Assembly: GCA_016721925.1 (NCBI GenBank)
Contig: JADKHE010000013.1
Coordinates: forward strand, 434,001 to 498,000
From: Candidatus Skiveiella danica
Lineage (GTDB): Bacteria; Pseudomonadota; Gammaproteobacteria; Burkholderiales; Burkholderiaceae_C
DNA length: 64,000 nt
Direction of reading: 5' to 3'
The notes under the pieces are model-generated. The model saw nothing but the letters and a program-made list of their open reading frames with translations, had not been told where the DNA came from and did no database searches. The position numbers and the translations under genes are program-made. Shown here piece by piece: positions 47,532 through 58,568 of this stretch. Numbering within the stretch: position 1 is the stretch's first letter; the number at the start of each line of letters is the position of its first letter.

Positions 47532-48505
47532 AAATCCAGAAGCACGGCACCCCAGGTGAAGCCGCCGCCAACGCCTTCGAGCATGACCGTATCGCCCGCC
47601 TTCACCCGGCCGGCGCGCACCGCGCTGTCCAGCGCCAACGGTATCGAAGCCGCAGAGGTGTTGCCGTGTTCGTCGACGGTGACCACAACCTTGTTCATGG
47701 GCAGCTTCAGCTTCTTTGCCGTGCCCTGCATGATGCGGATATTGGCCTGATGCGGCACCAGCCAGTCGATGTCATCCTCGGAACGCCCGGCCTTTTCCAG
47801 AACGGCCCGCGCGGCGCTTTCCAGCACCCCCACAGCGAGCTTGAACACCGCCTGCCCGTCCATCTGGAGCAAAGGGTTGCCGAGCACCTGCCCACCGGAC
47901 ACATGACCCGGAACGCACAGAATGCCGGAATGCTTGCCGTCGGCATGGAGATCGCTCGCCAGAATGCCGGGGCTGCTGGAAGCCTGCAGCACCACGGCAC
48001 CGGCGCCATCACCAAACAGCACACAGGTGGTGCGATCGTTGAAGTCAAGCAGCCGGCTGAACACCTCTGCGCCAATGACCAGGGCCTTGCTGGCTGTACC
48101 GGTGCGGATCATGGCGTCGGCCACGACCAGCGCATAGACAAAACCACTGCACACCGCCTGGACGTCGAACGCCGGGCAACCGGCAACCCCGAGTTTGTGC
48201 TGCAGGATCGTCGCGGTGGAGGGGAACACCATGTCCGGCGTCGATGTAGCGACAATGATGAGGTCGATCTCGTCAGGTCTCACACCGGCAGCCGACAAGG
48301 CGTTGCGCGCCGCCTCCACCCCAAGGTCGCTGGCGTAGACCCCCTGCTCGGCAAAATGCCGCGCCCGGATCCCGGTGCGCTCCCGGATCCAGTGGTCCGA
48401 AGACTCGATTCCCTGCTGGGCCAGTCTCGCCACCAGTTCAGCATTCGTCACCCGGCGCGGGGGCAGATAACTCCCTGTGCCGGTGATGCGGGAAAAGCGT
48501 TTCAT
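47528..48505 (-). CDS. fabH: beta-ketoacyl-ACP synthase III
   Basis: FabH starts fatty-acid synthesis by condensing acetyl-CoA with malonyl-ACP. The 325-residue protein has the active cysteine in [20 protein letters not shown], the histidine in [20 protein letters not shown] and the asparagine in [17 protein letters not shown]-terminal [18 protein letters not shown] is typical. It directly follows plsX, whose stop is adjacent to the fabH ATG. Confidence 0.97.
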   Translation of the reverse strand: MKRFSRITGTGSYLPPRRVTNAELVARLAQQGIESSDHWIRERTGIRARHFAEQGVYASDLGVEAARNALSAAGVRPDEIDLIIVATSTPDMVFPSTATILQHKLGVAGCPAFDVQAVCSGFVYALVVADAMIRTGTASKALVIGAEVFSRLLDFNDRTTCVLFGDGAGAVVLQASSSPGILASDLHADGKHSGILCVPGHVSGGQVLGNPLLQMDGQAVFKLAVGVLESAARAVLEKAGRSEDDIDWLVPHQANIRIMQGTAKKLKLPMNKVVVTVDEHGNTSAASIPLALDSAVRAGRVKAGDTVMLEGVGGGFTWGAVLLDL

Positions 48506-49555
48506 TTATTGCACTGAAGCGACCGCTGCCGCCTCCGGGACCCTCCCGGCGGCAAGTACCGGAGCGGCGTGGGCAATCCGTGCCTGAACACGCTCCAACA
48601 GCTGGTTCCGGGCCGCATCATACGCCCGGCTCAGAGCATTGGCGAACGCCAGCTCATCGGCAGACCCATGACTCTTGAACACGAGGCCACGCAGGCCCAG
48701 CAAAGCAGCGCCGTTGTATCTGCGATGATCAACACGACTTTTAAACGCAATTAGAACCGGATAGGAAACAATTGCCGCCAATTTGGTAAATATGTTGCGA
48801 GAAAACTCGGCCTTGAGGAATCCGCCAATCATCGTCGCGAGACCTTCGGTGGTCTTGAGCAGCACGTTCCCGACGAAACCGTCACACACCACGATGTCGG
48901 TCGTACCCTTGAAAATATCGTTGCCCTCGATATTTCCGTAGAAATTCAAATCACCGTTGTTGGCCGCTGATCGAAGCAGTTCGCCCGATCTTTTGATGAC
49001 TTCGCTGCCTTTTATGGCCTCTTCGCCAATATTCAGCAGGCCGACCGAGGGATTGTTGTCATCGTTGAGCACCGACACCAGGGCCGAGCCCATGACCGCA
49101 AACTGCAATAGATGTTCCGCCGTGCAGTCCACGTTGGCCCCCAGATCCAGCACCGTGGTGGCACCCCCCTTTGCATTGGGTATCTGGGTTGCGATGGCTG
49201 GGCGATCAATGCCGTCGAGAGTCTTCAACAAGTAACGGGCGACTGCCATCAGCGCACCGGTATTGCCGGCAGAGACCGCCGCCTGCGCGGCACCGTCCTT
49301 GACCTGCTGGATGGCCACGCGCATTGAAGAATCCTTCTTGCGGCGCAGTGCCACTTCGATCGGATCCTCCATGCCGACGACTTCGCTGGCCGCCACGACC
49401 CGACAACGGGCATGGCTCAGACTGGCCAGCGCGTCGGGCAGGCCCACCAATAGCAAGGCGGCGTCCGGATGCTCATCCAGAAAGCGCCGACAGGCGGGCA
49501 GCGTGACCGACGGGCCATGGTCTCCACCCATACAGTCAACAGCCAGTGTGATCAT
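48506..49555 (-). CDS. plsX: phosphate acyltransferase PlsX
   Basis: PlsX makes acyl-phosphate from acyl-ACP for phospholipid synthesis. The ATG at 49555 gives 349 residues starting [20 protein letters not shown]. Other conserved parts are [19 protein letters not shown] and [18 protein letters not shown]. The C-terminal tail is slightly extended ([20 protein letters not shown]). It lies between rpmF and fabH, the standard bacterial arrangement. Confidence 0.97.
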   Translation of the reverse strand: MITLAVDCMGGDHGPSVTLPACRRFLDEHPDAALLLVGLPDALASLSHARCRVVAASEVVGMEDPIEVALRRKKDSSMRVAIQQVKDGAAQAAVSAGNTGALMAVARYLLKTLDGIDRPAIATQIPNAKGGATTVLDLGANVDCTAEHLLQFAVMGSALVSVLNDDNNPSVGLLNIGEEAIKGSEVIKRSGELLRSAANNGDLNFYGNIEGNDIFKGTTDIVVCDGFVGNVLLKTTEGLATMIGGFLKAEFSRNIFTKLAAIVSYPVLIAFKSRVDHRRYNGAALLGLRGLVFKSHGSADELAFANALSRAYDAARNQLLERVQARIAHAAPVLAAGRVPEAAAVASVQ

Positions 49556-49613
49556 GACCAGAGCAGGCGCCAAAGCGCCCGAAGAGAAAAAACGGGTTGC
49601 ATAAATGACAAAG

Positions 49614-49643
49614 GCCCGATGCTACTGTGACGTAGCGCCGGGC
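49614..49643 (-). terminator. possible attenuating hairpin between rpmF and plsX
   Basis: GCCCG (49614-49618) and GCTAC (49621-49625) pair with GTAGC (49632-49636) and CGGGC (49639-49643), leaving a small internal loop and a 6-base loop. On the minus strand it is followed by CTTTGTCATTT, a weak U-tract. It may reduce read-through from rpmF into plsX. Confidence 0.4.
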
Positions 49644-49661
49644 CCGCTTGGTCCAGACGGA

Positions 49662-49844
49662 TCAGGCTTCGGATTTGTTCTTCAGCACCTGACGGCCACG
49701 GTAAAAACCGTTGGGGCTGACATGGTGACGCAGGTGCGTTTCGCCGGTAGTGGGCTCCACGGCGATGCCGGGCACCGTCAAGGCGTTGTGCGAGCGGTGC
49801 ATCCCGCGCTTGGAGGGAGACTTTTTGTTCTGTTGGACGGCCAT
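49662..49844 (-). CDS. rpmF: 50S ribosomal protein L32
   Basis: L32 is a small protein of the large ribosomal subunit. The ATG at 49844 gives 60 residues beginning [20 protein letters not shown], the universal start. The zinc cysteines of some L32 forms are absent, as in other betaproteobacteria ([20 protein letters not shown]). A good ribosome-binding site AAGGAG lies just upstream on the minus strand. It precedes plsX and follows the YceD-like gene. Confidence 0.97.
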   Translation of the reverse strand: MAVQQNKKSPSKRGMHRSHNALTVPGIAVEPTTGETHLRHHVSPNGFYRGRQVLKNKSEA

Positions 49845-49973
49845 GATGGCTCCTTGATAGCAAGTGACGCCGCGCGGTTGGGGCTGGCGCAGCCTCTGGT
49901 TGAAATGGTAATGGGCAATCAAAAGCGAGGGATTTCCCGCGCGAAGCCGCTGATTATAGCCCAACTGAAAAAA

Positions 49974-50519
49974 CTATCCCGACTTGTCCACCCGAAGGCT
50001 GGCCAACTTGGCGAAAGGGCTGGGCTTGGCCTCTGGCGCCTCAAAGTCCGGGTCCGCCACAGCCAGCTTGACATCGACCGGACAACGCTCGTGGAGCGGC
50101 ACCATGGGCAGGGACATCAGCAACTCGTCTTCGACCAGTTCGTGCAGATCGAAGGTGCCACTGAGCACCAGCACATCTTCCTCCGATGCCTCATCCAGCA
50201 CAGCGGCTGTCGCCTCATCGGGCGCGAAGCGAAACCAGCGGTCGGACACAACCTGCGTATCCACGGGAGCCATGCATCGCTGGCAGACCAGCGGCAGCCG
50301 GGTCTGCGCCAGGACGTGGAGCCAGACCTCGTCCGGCCCTCCATCGACCGGGCGCATCTCGCCGTGGGCACTCCACGTGACCGTAAGGGCCTCCAAAGGG
50401 CCTTGCGCCTCCTGCTTCAACCGGTTGAAGGCCGAAAGTGGCTCCTGCCCCGTCAACACACCATCTGTCCTGGCAAAAACCAGAACATCGAGATGACGGG
50501 CCGAAAATTCCTTTTTCAT
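49974..50519 (-). CDS. YceD/DUF177-family protein
   Basis: The 181-residue protein begins MKKEFSARHLDVLVFARTDG and contains CQRCMAPVDTQVVSDRWFRF, the two-cysteine signature of the DUF177/YceD family, plus the acidic block ATAAVLDEASEEDVLVLSGT. YceD is generally encoded next to rpmF and in plants a homologue is linked to 23S rRNA accumulation; the bacterial role is not settled. The start at 50519 is chosen; an ATG at 50546 would overlap the divergent maf start in a shared TCATGA. Confidence 0.9.
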   Translation of the reverse strand: MKKEFSARHLDVLVFARTDGVLTGQEPLSAFNRLKQEAQGPLEALTVTWSAHGEMRPVDGGPDEVWLHVLAQTRLPLVCQRCMAPVDTQVVSDRWFRFAPDEATAAVLDEASEEDVLVLSGTFDLHELVEDELLMSLPMVPLHERCPVDVKLAVADPDFEAPEAKPSPFAKLASLRVDKSG

Positions 50520-50544
50520 AGGCCCAGTGTAAGAGAATCGGCTC

Positions 50545-51168
50545 ATGATTGCCGTTGCCCCACCTGCTGAACGCCCTGGTCGCACATTGGTGCTGGGCTC
50601 CACCTCACGCTACCGCCGCGAACTGCTGGAGCGCCTGCACATCCCGTTTGACGTCGAATCACCCGAAGTCGACGAAACCCCCCACAGCGGCGAGTCGCCC
50701 CGTGCGCTGGCCCTGCGTCTGGCGTTGGCCAAGGCCCGCGCGGTTGCACAGCGACATCCGCAGGCCGTGGTCATTGGCTCCGACCAGGTCGCAGACCTTC
50801 ACGGCGACCCCCTGGGCAAACCCGGCACGCATGAACGCGCCGTCGAGCAGTTGCGCCGTATGCGGGGCCAGACCGTTGTTTTTCAGACCGCCATCGCCGT
50901 CGTCTGTGCGGCCACTGGCTTTGAACAGGTCGACCTGGCTGCCGTCAGCGTCCAGTTCCGCAGCTTGGACGACGGGCTGGACGACAACGAGATTGAACAC
51001 TACTTGCGCACCGAACAACCCTATGACTGTGCCGGTGCAGCCAAAAGCGAAGGCCTGGGCATTGCATTGCTGCGGCAGATCGACAACGATGATCCGACCG
51101 CGCTGGTCGGCCTGCCCCTGATCCGCACCTGCCGCATGATCCGGGCCGCTGGCGTGAGACTGCTATGA
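50545..51168 (+). CDS. Maf-family nucleotide pyrophosphatase, YceF-like
   Basis: The Maf family hydrolyses modified nucleoside triphosphates; YceF-type members prefer 7-methyl-GTP. The 207-residue protein has the signature LVLGSTSRYRRELLERLHIP, DVESPEVDETPHSGESP, and VVIGSDQVADLHGDPLGKPG with the catalytic aspartate. The C-terminal EQPYDCAGAAKSEGLGIALL is also conserved. It is divergent from yceD and overlaps the next gene by 4 bases. Substrate assignment is from family resemblance. Confidence 0.9.
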   Translation: MIAVAPPAERPGRTLVLGSTSRYRRELLERLHIPFDVESPEVDETPHSGESPRALALRLALAKARAVAQRHPQAVVIGSDQVADLHGDPLGKPGTHERAVEQLRRMRGQTVVFQTAIAVVCAATGFEQVDLAAVSVQFRSLDDGLDDNEIEHYLRTEQPYDCAGAAKSEGLGIALLRQIDNDDPTALVGLPLIRTCRMIRAAGVRLL

Positions 51169-51968
51169 CTGCGCCTGGCATCGCACCCGCCGGAAGGTCG
51201 CAACCCGGACGGCTCTACCTGGTGCCGGCGCCGCTGGACTTCGGCTGCACATCTCAGGTGCCTCTGGGCGATGTCCTGCCCCAAGCCACCATCGTCACGG
51301 CCGCTCGACTGACGCACTGGATCTGCGAGAACGCCAAGTCGGCACGCGCTTACCTGAAACGCATCGACGCCCTGACACCGCTGGCGCTGCCCCTGCAGGC
51401 CCAGCAGATCTCGGAGTTGCCCCGAGAGGTGCACAAGAAGGGGGACCATGCCGGCTCTGGCGGCGTCGGGTTTGACGCAAGACCGCTGCTCACCCCCGCC
51501 TTGAACGGGCATGACATCGGTTTGATGAGCGAGGCCGGCATGCCCGCGGTGGCCGATCCGGGCAGTTCCGTGGTCCGTGCAGCCCATGACCTTGGACTGG
51601 AAGTGATCGCGCTTATCGGACCCGTTTCGCTGTTGCTGGCGCTGGCCGCAAGCGGCCTCAACGGCCAGAGCTTTGCCTTCGTCGGCTACCTGCCGCAGGA
51701 TGCCACAGAGCGGGCGAAGCGCATGCGGGAACTGGAGTCCATCGCGCTGCGGACGGGGCAGACCCAGTTGTTCATCGAGACGCCGTATCGCAATGAAGCC
51801 GTGCTGCAGGCCCTGTTGCAGCACCTTCAGCCTAGCACGCGCCTGTCGGTCAGCAGTGGGCTCACGTTGCCGCACGCGCAGACTCGCAGCCGACTGGTCA
51901 AGGTATGGCGCCAGCAAGCAGATGGGCCTGACAACAGCACTCCGGCAGTGTTCGCGATCGGGCGTTAG
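51165..51968 (+). CDS. RsmI-like SAM-dependent methyltransferase
   Basis: The 267-residue protein belongs to the tetrapyrrole-methylase fold and resembles RsmI, the 2'-O-methyltransferase of 16S rRNA C1402. It has GRLYLVPAPLDFGC at the N-terminus, LMSEAGMPAVADPGSSVVRA with the SAM-binding motif, and FVGYLPQDATERAKRMREL near the C-terminal half. It lacks some RsmI features at the N-terminus, so it may be a paralogue. It is coupled to maf by a 4-base overlap. Function beyond fold is uncertain. Confidence 0.8.
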   Translation: MTAPGIAPAGRSQPGRLYLVPAPLDFGCTSQVPLGDVLPQATIVTAARLTHWICENAKSARAYLKRIDALTPLALPLQAQQISELPREVHKKGDHAGSGGVGFDARPLLTPALNGHDIGLMSEAGMPAVADPGSSVVRAAHDLGLEVIALIGPVSLLLALAASGLNGQSFAFVGYLPQDATERAKRMRELESIALRTGQTQLFIETPYRNEAVLQALLQHLQPSTRLSVSSGLTLPHAQTRSRLVKVWRQQADGPDNSTPAVFAIGR

Positions 51969-51970
51969 AA

Positions 51971-51993
51971 GAAAAGGGCGCGCGAACGCGCCC
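51971..51993 (-). terminator. intrinsic terminator after sppA
   Basis: On the minus strand GGGCGCG pairs with CGCGCCC around a TTCG tetraloop (stem 51976-51982 with 51987-51993), followed by TTTTC. It lies 9 bases beyond the sppA stop and directly after the plus-strand methyltransferase stop, between convergent genes. Confidence 0.7.
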
Positions 51994-52001
51994 GGCCGCC
52001 A

Positions 52002-53042
52002 TCAGCGAAGCGGTGGTGCGCTGCGAAGCGCCTGTACTGCGCCTGCACCGACGGCCGCACCAAAGCGCTTGGCCAGCCGCTCCGCGACGTTTTCGCGGCG
52101 CGTGTAGTCAATGATGTCCTCGGCTTTGACGACCTCACGGGCGACCTGATCCAGGGTTCCGAAACCATCGGCCAGACCCATTTCCACGGCCTGTTGCCCC
52201 GTCCAGAACAGGCCGCTGAACATTTCCGGCGTCTCTTTCAGGCGCGTGCCGCGTCCCTTCTTGACCACTGCGATGAACTGCTGGTGGATCTGGTTCAACA
52301 TGGTCTGTGCGTAGGCGCGCTGGGCCTCACTCTGGGGACTGAACGGATCGAGAAAGCCCTTGTTGGAGCCCGCAGTCATCAGACGCCGCTCCACACCGAT
52401 CTTCTCCATGAGGCCGGTGAAGCCAAAACCATCCATCAACACGCCAATGCTGCCGACGATGCTGGCCTTGTCCACGTAAATCCGGTCGGCCGCCGCGGCA
52501 ATGTAATAGGCCGCCGAGGCGCAGGTATCCTCCACCACCACGTAAACCGGCTTCTTGTGCAGCGCCCTGAGGCGCACGATCTCGTCATTGATGATCCCGG
52601 CCTGCACCGGGCTTCCTCCAGGAGAGTTGATCAGCAACACCAGCGCCTGCGAGCCCTTGTCCTCCAGTGCGCCCCGCATCGCCAGAACCACTGTTTCGGC
52701 ACTGGATTCACGCCCGGCGTCGATTTCGCCCCGGATTTCGACAACCGCCGTATGGGGCGCGCTCGGGTCGCTGCTTGGCGCACTGCGGCTGAAGATGGTC
52801 CAGCCGAGAACGACGAAAGCCAGCAACCAGGCCAGCCGGACGAAATTGCGCCAGCGCCGCGCGGAGCGCTGTTCCTCCAGCGAGGCAAACGCCAGCCGCT
52901 CCAGCGTCGCACGTTCCCAGCCGGGCGTTCCGAACGGGGCACCAGTCGCTTCCTTTTCAATAGCAGGCTTTGACCTTTCGACGCTGGGTTCTGGTCTTTT
53001 TTCTTCCGAAGACGGGATTTCAGGCAGATTCGGGTCGGTCAT
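52002..53042 (-). CDS. sppA: signal peptide peptidase SppA, short form
   Basis: This S49-family membrane protease degrades leftover signal peptides. The 346-residue protein has a cytoplasmic tail, one membrane helix (LAWLLAFVVLGWTIFSRSAP, near residue 73) and a peptidase domain. LINSPGGSPVQAG is conserved and the nucleophile serine is in CASAAYYIAAAADRIYVDKA; the lysine is expected in VGSIGVLMDGFGFTGLMEKI and beyond. Residues 19-28 (PSVERSKPAI) in the disordered N-terminal tail come from an antisense copy of the dispersed repeat. It overlaps the Rieske gene by 4 bases. Confidence 0.92.
   Translation of the reverse strand: MTDPNLPEIPSSEEKRPEPSVERSKPAIEKEATGAPFGTPGWERATLERLAFASLEEQRSARRWRNFVRLAWLLAFVVLGWTIFSRSAPSSDPSAPHTAVVEIRGEIDAGRESSAETVVLAMRGALEDKGSQALVLLINSPGGSPVQAGIINDEIVRLRALHKKPVYVVVEDTCASAAYYIAAAADRIYVDKASIVGSIGVLMDGFGFTGLMEKIGVERRLMTAGSNKGFLDPFSPQSEAQRAYAQTMLNQIHQQFIAVVKKGRGTRLKETPEMFSGLFWTGQQAVEMGLADGFGTLDQVAREVVKAEDIIDYTRRENVAERLAKRFGAAVGAGAVQALRSAPPLR
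52960..52989 (+). repeat. dispersed 30-base element, copy 10 (inside sppA, antisense)
   Basis: ATAGC, 7 bases, GACC, 6 bases, CGCTGGGT: one mismatch. It is antisense to sppA and encodes PSVERSKPAI, in the same phase as the asnB-like and hemD copies. It lies in the N-terminal tail before the membrane helix. Confidence 0.85.
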
Positions 53043-53401
53043 GATGGGAAATCAAGGGGTTGCGTGTTGCGATCAGTATGCCAGTGGACCACGCCATCCT
53101 TCTCCGACAGGGCTATGCGGATCAGGCCGCCGTTGCAGGGTCCGCCGGCGCAGGCTCCGGTGTCGGGCCGATAGAGCGCGCCGTGCGTGGCACAGATCAG
53201 CCACTGGCCCGTGGTGTCAAAAAAACGGTTGGGCCGGAAGTCCATTTCCATTGCCACATGGCTGCAGCGGTTGAGGTAAGCCTGCACCTGGCCCTGGAAC
53301 CGGACGGCAAAAGCCCGGCAGGTTCGCCCGTCGTAGACGACGTCGAACGCGACGGCCTCACCGCCATCCACCAGATCGCCGCTGTTGCACAACTCAATCA
53401 T
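53039..53401 (-). CDS. Rieske [2Fe-2S] protein
   Basis: The 120-residue protein has both iron-sulfur boxes of the Rieske fold: CSHVAM (Cys-x-His) and CATHGALY (Cys-x2-His), separated by 21 residues, FRPNRFFDTTGQWLI in part. It resembles stand-alone ferredoxin-type Rieske components without an oxygenase partner nearby. The electron-transfer partner is unknown. It is placed between the phosphatase gene and sppA and overlaps sppA by 4 bases. Confidence 0.88.
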   Translation of the reverse strand: MIELCNSGDLVDGGEAVAFDVVYDGRTCRAFAVRFQGQVQAYLNRCSHVAMEMDFRPNRFFDTTGQWLICATHGALYRPDTGACAGGPCNGGLIRIALSEKDGVVHWHTDRNTQPLDFPS

Positions 53402-53418
53402 GACATTCCCCTGGACGC

Positions 53419-54058
53419 TCAGCCGTTGGCCAGCAGCCAGTCATGCAGTTCGCGCACCGTGTGTCCGACGAAGCGGGGCTTCAGCGCATGAAACCCGTCC
53501 GGCTCGTGCGCACCATAGCTGACGCCCACACTGGCACACCCGGCGTTCAGCGCCATCTGCAGGTCGTGCGTGGTGTCGCCGATCATCAGGGTCCGCTCGG
53601 GTGGCACGTCAAACTCGCGCATCAGTTCCTGCAACATCAGCGGATCCGGCTTGCCGGCGGTCTCATCGGCCGTGCGCGAACCGTCAAAGGTGCCGCGCAG
53701 TTCAGCGGCCCGCAGCGCCTCGTTGAGGCCGCCTCGGCTCTTGCCCGTCGCCACGGCAAGCAGATGGTTGCGCCGGCGCAGATCGTCCAGCAAAGGCAGC
53801 ACCCCATCAAAAAGGCTGATGTCGTTCTGATGCAGCCCATAGTGGTGGCGGTAGCGGGCACCCAGTTCCGGATATCTTTCCTTCGGCACATCGGGTGCGG
53901 CATGGGCCAGGGCCTGCATCAGTCCCATGCCGATCACAAACGACGCATCGCGGTCGCTGGGCGGCGAACCCCCGACGTCCTGGACGGCGCGCTGGATGCT
54001 GCGGGTGATGAGGGCGGTGGAGTCGAACAGGGTGCCATCCCAGTCGAAGGCAATCAGG

Positions 54059-54084
<26 letters not shown>
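53419..54084 (-). CDS. HAD-superfamily phosphatase, Gph-like
   Basis: The 221-residue protein starts MSVRPRQFDLIAFDWDGTLF with the HAD motif I DWDGT, motif III lysine in TADETAGKPDPLMLQELMRE and motif IV in LMIGDTTHDLQMALNAGC. The helical cap is typical of phosphoglycolate phosphatases, but substrate specificity cannot be told. In betaproteobacteria such a gene commonly follows rluC. The ATG at 54084 overlaps the rluC 3' end by 26 bases. Confidence 0.88.
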
Positions 54085-55054
<970 letters not shown>

Positions 55055-55057
<3 letters not shown>

Positions 55058-55584
55058 TAGCGTCTAGCTGTAAGTGGTTGATTTGAATGGAAGTTGCTTT
55101 CCGATTGGGGAGTTTAGTCCAGCCTTCACACCCAGCGGCGCTGGAAGGTCGATGCCACTTGCGCGCATTGCCTGCAGACTGGAGGCCCCCGCCGACAGTG
55201 GCACGCACGCTCGCAAGCCGATCCGACGCCATGAAACCCCGATACGGAATACAGGTTCGGGAGCGCCCTGCTCTCGAACGGATTGAAGCGAGATCTTTGT
55301 GTTGATATTGTCAATTCTTACCTTCTGGCGATGGCTGACAGCCTCGCCTGCGGGCGTGAATTCGACCCCACCAGGCGTCCGTTGGACGACTGCCGCTGTT
55401 TCAATGACAGCGGATCAACACCCACCTCCTCTCGCCCTCTTCCACGCGCCCACGCCCCGGCTGCTGAGATAAGTCTCGACCCAGCCACAGGCTCCTCCGG
55501 CAATTCCTTTCGTTTCAGAGCGTCAGTTCAGGCATCGTTGGCCCCACGAGGGCAGGTACTATGTTTTGAAAAAAAGGTTCCGCT
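55055..55584 (+). promoter_or_regulatory. long 5' leader of rne
   Basis: About 530 bases separate the predicted start site and the rne ATG, with no convincing gene; short open frames present (for example 55074-55286) have no recognised motif. In E. coli a 361-base rne leader lets RNase E destabilise its own mRNA; a similar feedback role is inferred here. The last bases before the ATG include a run of A and AAAGGTT, which may serve as ribosome-binding site. Confidence 0.5.
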
Positions 55585-58494
55585 ATGAAACGGATGCTGA
55601 TCAACGCGACGCAGGCTGAGGAGCGCCGGCTCGCGATCGTGGACGGGCAGAAGCTGCTCGACTACGAAATTGAGATCGAGGGGCGCGAACAGCGCAAAGG
55701 CAACATCTACAAGGCGGTGGTGACCCGGGTCGAACCCAGCCTGGAAGCCTGCTTCGTCGACTACGGCGAAGACCGCCACGGCTTCCTGCCGTTCAAGGAA
55801 ATTTCCCGCCAGTATTTCGCGCAGGGCGTGTCGGTGAGCCAGGCCCGCATCCAGGACGTGATCCGCGAAGGTGACGAACTGCTGGTGCAGGTGGAAAAGG
55901 AAGAACGCGGCAACAAGGGCGCCGCGCTGACCACCTTCATCTCGCTGGCCGGACGCTATGTGGTGCTGATGCCGAACAACCCGCGCGGCGGCGGTGTGAG
56001 CCGGCGCATCGAGGGTGACGACCGGGCCGAGCTCAAGGAGGCCATGGACCAGCTCGAATACCCGAACGGCATGTCCATCATCGCGCGCACCGCCGGCATC
56101 GGCCGCTCGGCGCCGGAACTGCAGTGGGACCTGAACTACCTGCTCAAACTGTGGACGGCCATCGACGGCGCCGCCAAGGGCGCCAAGGGCGCCTTCCTGA
56201 TCTACCAGGAATCGAGCCTGGTGATCCGCGCCATCCGCGACTACTTCAACAGCGACATCGGCGACATCCTGATCGACACGGATGACATCTACGAGCAGGC
56301 GCAGCAGTTCATGAGCCACGTCATGCCCGAGCATGCCGCCCGGGTCAAGCGCTACCGCGACGACGCGCCCCTGTTCAGCCGCTTCCAGATCGAGCACCAG
56401 ATCGAGTCGGCCTACGCCCGCACGGTGCAGTTGCCCTCCGGCGGCGCCATCGTGATCGACCATACCGAAGCGCTGGTGTCCGTGGACGTCAACTCCGCCC
56501 GCGCCATCAAAGGCGGCGACATCGAGGAAACCGCCACCCGCACCAACCTGGAAGCCGCCGACGAAGTGGCCCGCCAGATGCGCCTGCGCGACCTCGGCGG
56601 CCTCATCGTCATCGATTTCATCGACATGGAAGAGTCCAAGAACCGCCGCGAGGTGGAAAGCCGCCTGCGCGACGCGCTGCGCCAGGACCGGGCGCGCGTC
56701 CAGTTCGGCTCCATCAGCAAGTTCGGCCTGATGGAGATGAGCCGCCAGCGGCTGAAGCCGGCCCTGAGCGAAGGCTCCTCCATCCCCTGCCCGCGCTGCG
56801 GCGGCTCCGGCCACATCCGCGACACCGAAAGCTCGGCCCTGCAGATCCTGCGCATCATCCAGGAAGAGTCCATGAAGGACAACACCGCCTCGGTGATGTG
56901 CCAGGTGCCGGTGGACGTGGCCTCGTTCCTGTTGAACGAGAAGCGCCCGGAAATTGCCAAGATCGAGCTGAAGCAGCGCATCAACGTGCTGATGGTGCCC
57001 AACAAGACGCTGGAAACCCCCAACTACCGTCTCGAGCGACTGAAGCACGACGATCCGCGGCTGGACAACATCGAGGCCAGCTACAAGATGGCCGACGAGG
57101 TCGAAGACCCCACCGCCGTGACCCGTCGCTCCCAGGAACCCACCAACAAGCAGACGCCGGTCATCAAGGGTGTTCTGCCGGATGCGCCCGCGCCGGTCGC
57201 GCAGCCGCGTCCGGAAGCCGTGAAAACAGCCCCGGCGGCCCCCGCGCCGACAGCGCCCCCTGCACCGGCACCCGCCGCCAAGGGCTTCATGGGCTGGATC
57301 AAGAGTCTGTTCGGCGCAGCGCCGCAGCCGCAACCGGTCCCGGCTGTTGCGCCGGCATCGGCTGCACCGGCCGCGCGCAAAGAAGAGAAACGCGAAGGAC
57401 GCGGCGGCCGCGACAGCGAACGCCGTGACGGCCGTCGTGGTGAGGGACGTGGCGACGGCCGACGCAGTGACGAGCGCCGTGGCGGCCGTGACGGCCGGCG
57501 CGACAGCCGCAGCGAAGGCCGTGGCGAGCCGCGCCCGGAAACCCGCGAGGGCGAGCAGCGCCCGCCGCGCGGCGAGCGTGGCGAGCGCAACGGTGCCCGC
57601 GATCGCCGTGAAGGGTCGTCCGCAATGGCGGCCAACGGTGTACCTGCCGATGCAGGCGTGGCCGTGACCCTGGACAACGGCGAACCCCGTCAGGAACGCG
57701 CCGGACGGGGTGAACGCGGTGAAGGCCGTCGTGAACGCGGTGAACGGGGTGAAGGCCGCCGGGAGCGCGGCGAACGCCCCGAAGGCCGCAGTGGCGGCGG
57801 TGCGCGAGCCGAAGACGGTTCCGACCGCCAGACTGCCGCGGCGAATGCCGACACGCCCGACCTGGTCGCTGCAGCCGCTCTGGATGCCGGCGCCACCGAT
57901 GGAGCAGGCCAGAACGCACGCCCCGAGGGTGAGGAACGGCGCGAACGCCGCTCGCGCGACCGTTACGGCCGTGACCGCCGGGAACGCAACGGCGAGCGAG
58001 CCGGCGATCGTGAACGGGCCCCTAGAGAAGAAGCGACCGAGCAGGATTCCGCCATGGACACCGGCGAGGCACGCGAACCCGTCGCGCGCTCCTATTTCGA
58101 CCGCCCGACCTCGTCGGCCACGGCCGAGGCATCGGCCATGCTAGAAACCAGCGCCAACGTCGCGCCGCATCACGCACCGGTTGCGGCGCCTAACGAAACG
58201 CCCAGGCCGACGCCTCCAGTGCCCGCCATCGCCGCAGCCAGCGTGCCGTCCATGCCCGCCGTGACCCGCTTCACACTGCCAATGGATGAGTTGAGCCAGA
58301 TCGCCGAGCGGTCGGGCCTGCAATGGGTGAACTCCGATGCGGACAAGGTTGCCGCTGTGCAGGCGGCAATCGCCGCCGAACCGGCGCCGATCCATGTGCC
58401 GCGGGAACGCCCGCCCTTGGTCATTTCCGACGAAGGTCCGCTGGTCCTGGTTGAAACCCGCAAGGATCTGCGCAACCTGAACCTGCCCTTCTAG
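55585..58494 (+). CDS. rne: ribonuclease E
   Basis: RNase E starts most mRNA decay and processes rRNA and tRNA. The 969-residue protein has an N-terminal catalytic half: S1 domain ([20 protein letters not shown]), catalytic aspartates in [15 protein letters not shown] and VIDFIDME, and the zinc-link CPRCGGSG near residue 402. The C-terminal half, from about residue 515, is disordered and rich in Ala/Pro then Arg/Gly/Glu, with near-tandem [10 protein letters not shown] units around 708-730. A PEP at the very end ([17 protein letters not shown]) is conserved in betaproteobacteria. It has its own promoter, long leader and terminator. Confidence 0.97.
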   Translation: MKRMLINATQAEERRLAIVDGQKLLDYEIEIEGREQRKGNIYKAVVTRVEPSLEACFVDYGEDRHGFLPFKEISRQYFAQGVSVSQARIQDVIREGDELLVQVEKEERGNKGAALTTFISLAGRYVVLMPNNPRGGGVSRRIEGDDRAELKEAMDQLEYPNGMSIIARTAGIGRSAPELQWDLNYLLKLWTAIDGAAKGAKGAFLIYQESSLVIRAIRDYFNSDIGDILIDTDDIYEQAQQFMSHVMPEHAARVKRYRDDAPLFSRFQIEHQIESAYARTVQLPSGGAIVIDHTEALVSVDVNSARAIKGGDIEETATRTNLEAADEVARQMRLRDLGGLIVIDFIDMEESKNRREVESRLRDALRQDRARVQFGSISKFGLMEMSRQRLKPALSEGSSIPCPRCGGSGHIRDTESSALQILRIIQEESMKDNTASVMCQVPVDVASFLLNEKRPEIAKIELKQRINVLMVPNKTLETPNYRLERLKHDDPRLDNIEASYKMADEVEDPTAVTRRSQEPTNKQTPVIKGVLPDAPAPVAQPRPEAVKTAPAAPAPTAPPAPAPAAKGFMGWIKSLFGAAPQPQPVPAVAPASAAPAARKEEKREGRGGRDSERRDGRRGEGRGDGRRSDERRGGRDGRRDSRSEGRGEPRPETREGEQRPPRGERGERNGARDRREGSSAMAANGVPADAGVAVTLDNGEPRQERAGRGERGEGRRERGERGEGRRERGERPEGRSGGGARAEDGSDRQTAAANADTPDLVAAAALDAGATDGAGQNARPEGEERRERRSRDRYGRDRRERNGERAGDRERAPREEATEQDSAMDTGEAREPVARSYFDRPTSSATAEASAMLETSANVAPHHAPVAAPNETPRPTPPVPAIAAASVPSMPAVTRFTLPMDELSQIAERSGLQWVNSDADKVAAVQAAIAAEPAPIHVPRERPPLVISDEGPLVLVETRKDLRNLNLPF

Positions 58495-58536
58495 AAAGGC
58501 GTGGCGGCCGATTCGACCGCCCCACGAAGGTGCATC

Positions 58537-58568
58537 AAGCCGGATGGGCAGCCATCCGGCTTTTTTAT
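58537..58568 (+). terminator. intrinsic terminator of rne
   Basis: AAGCCGGATGG pairs with CCATCCGGCTT around a GCAG loop (58537-58562), followed by TTTTTATTT. It lies 43 bases past the rne stop and overlaps the last codons of the convergent hemY. Confidence 0.85.

Noticed and set aside
49853..49885. Possible further copy of the dispersed element near rpmF (GATAGC at 49855)
   Set aside because: The GACC and CGCTGGGA blocks are not at the required spacing; the segment is explained as the rpmF leader.
55528..57333. Long open frame on the minus strand opposite rne (601 residues)
   Set aside because: It is a composition shadow of the GC-rich rne frame, with low-complexity Gly/His/Val-rich sequence and no motif.
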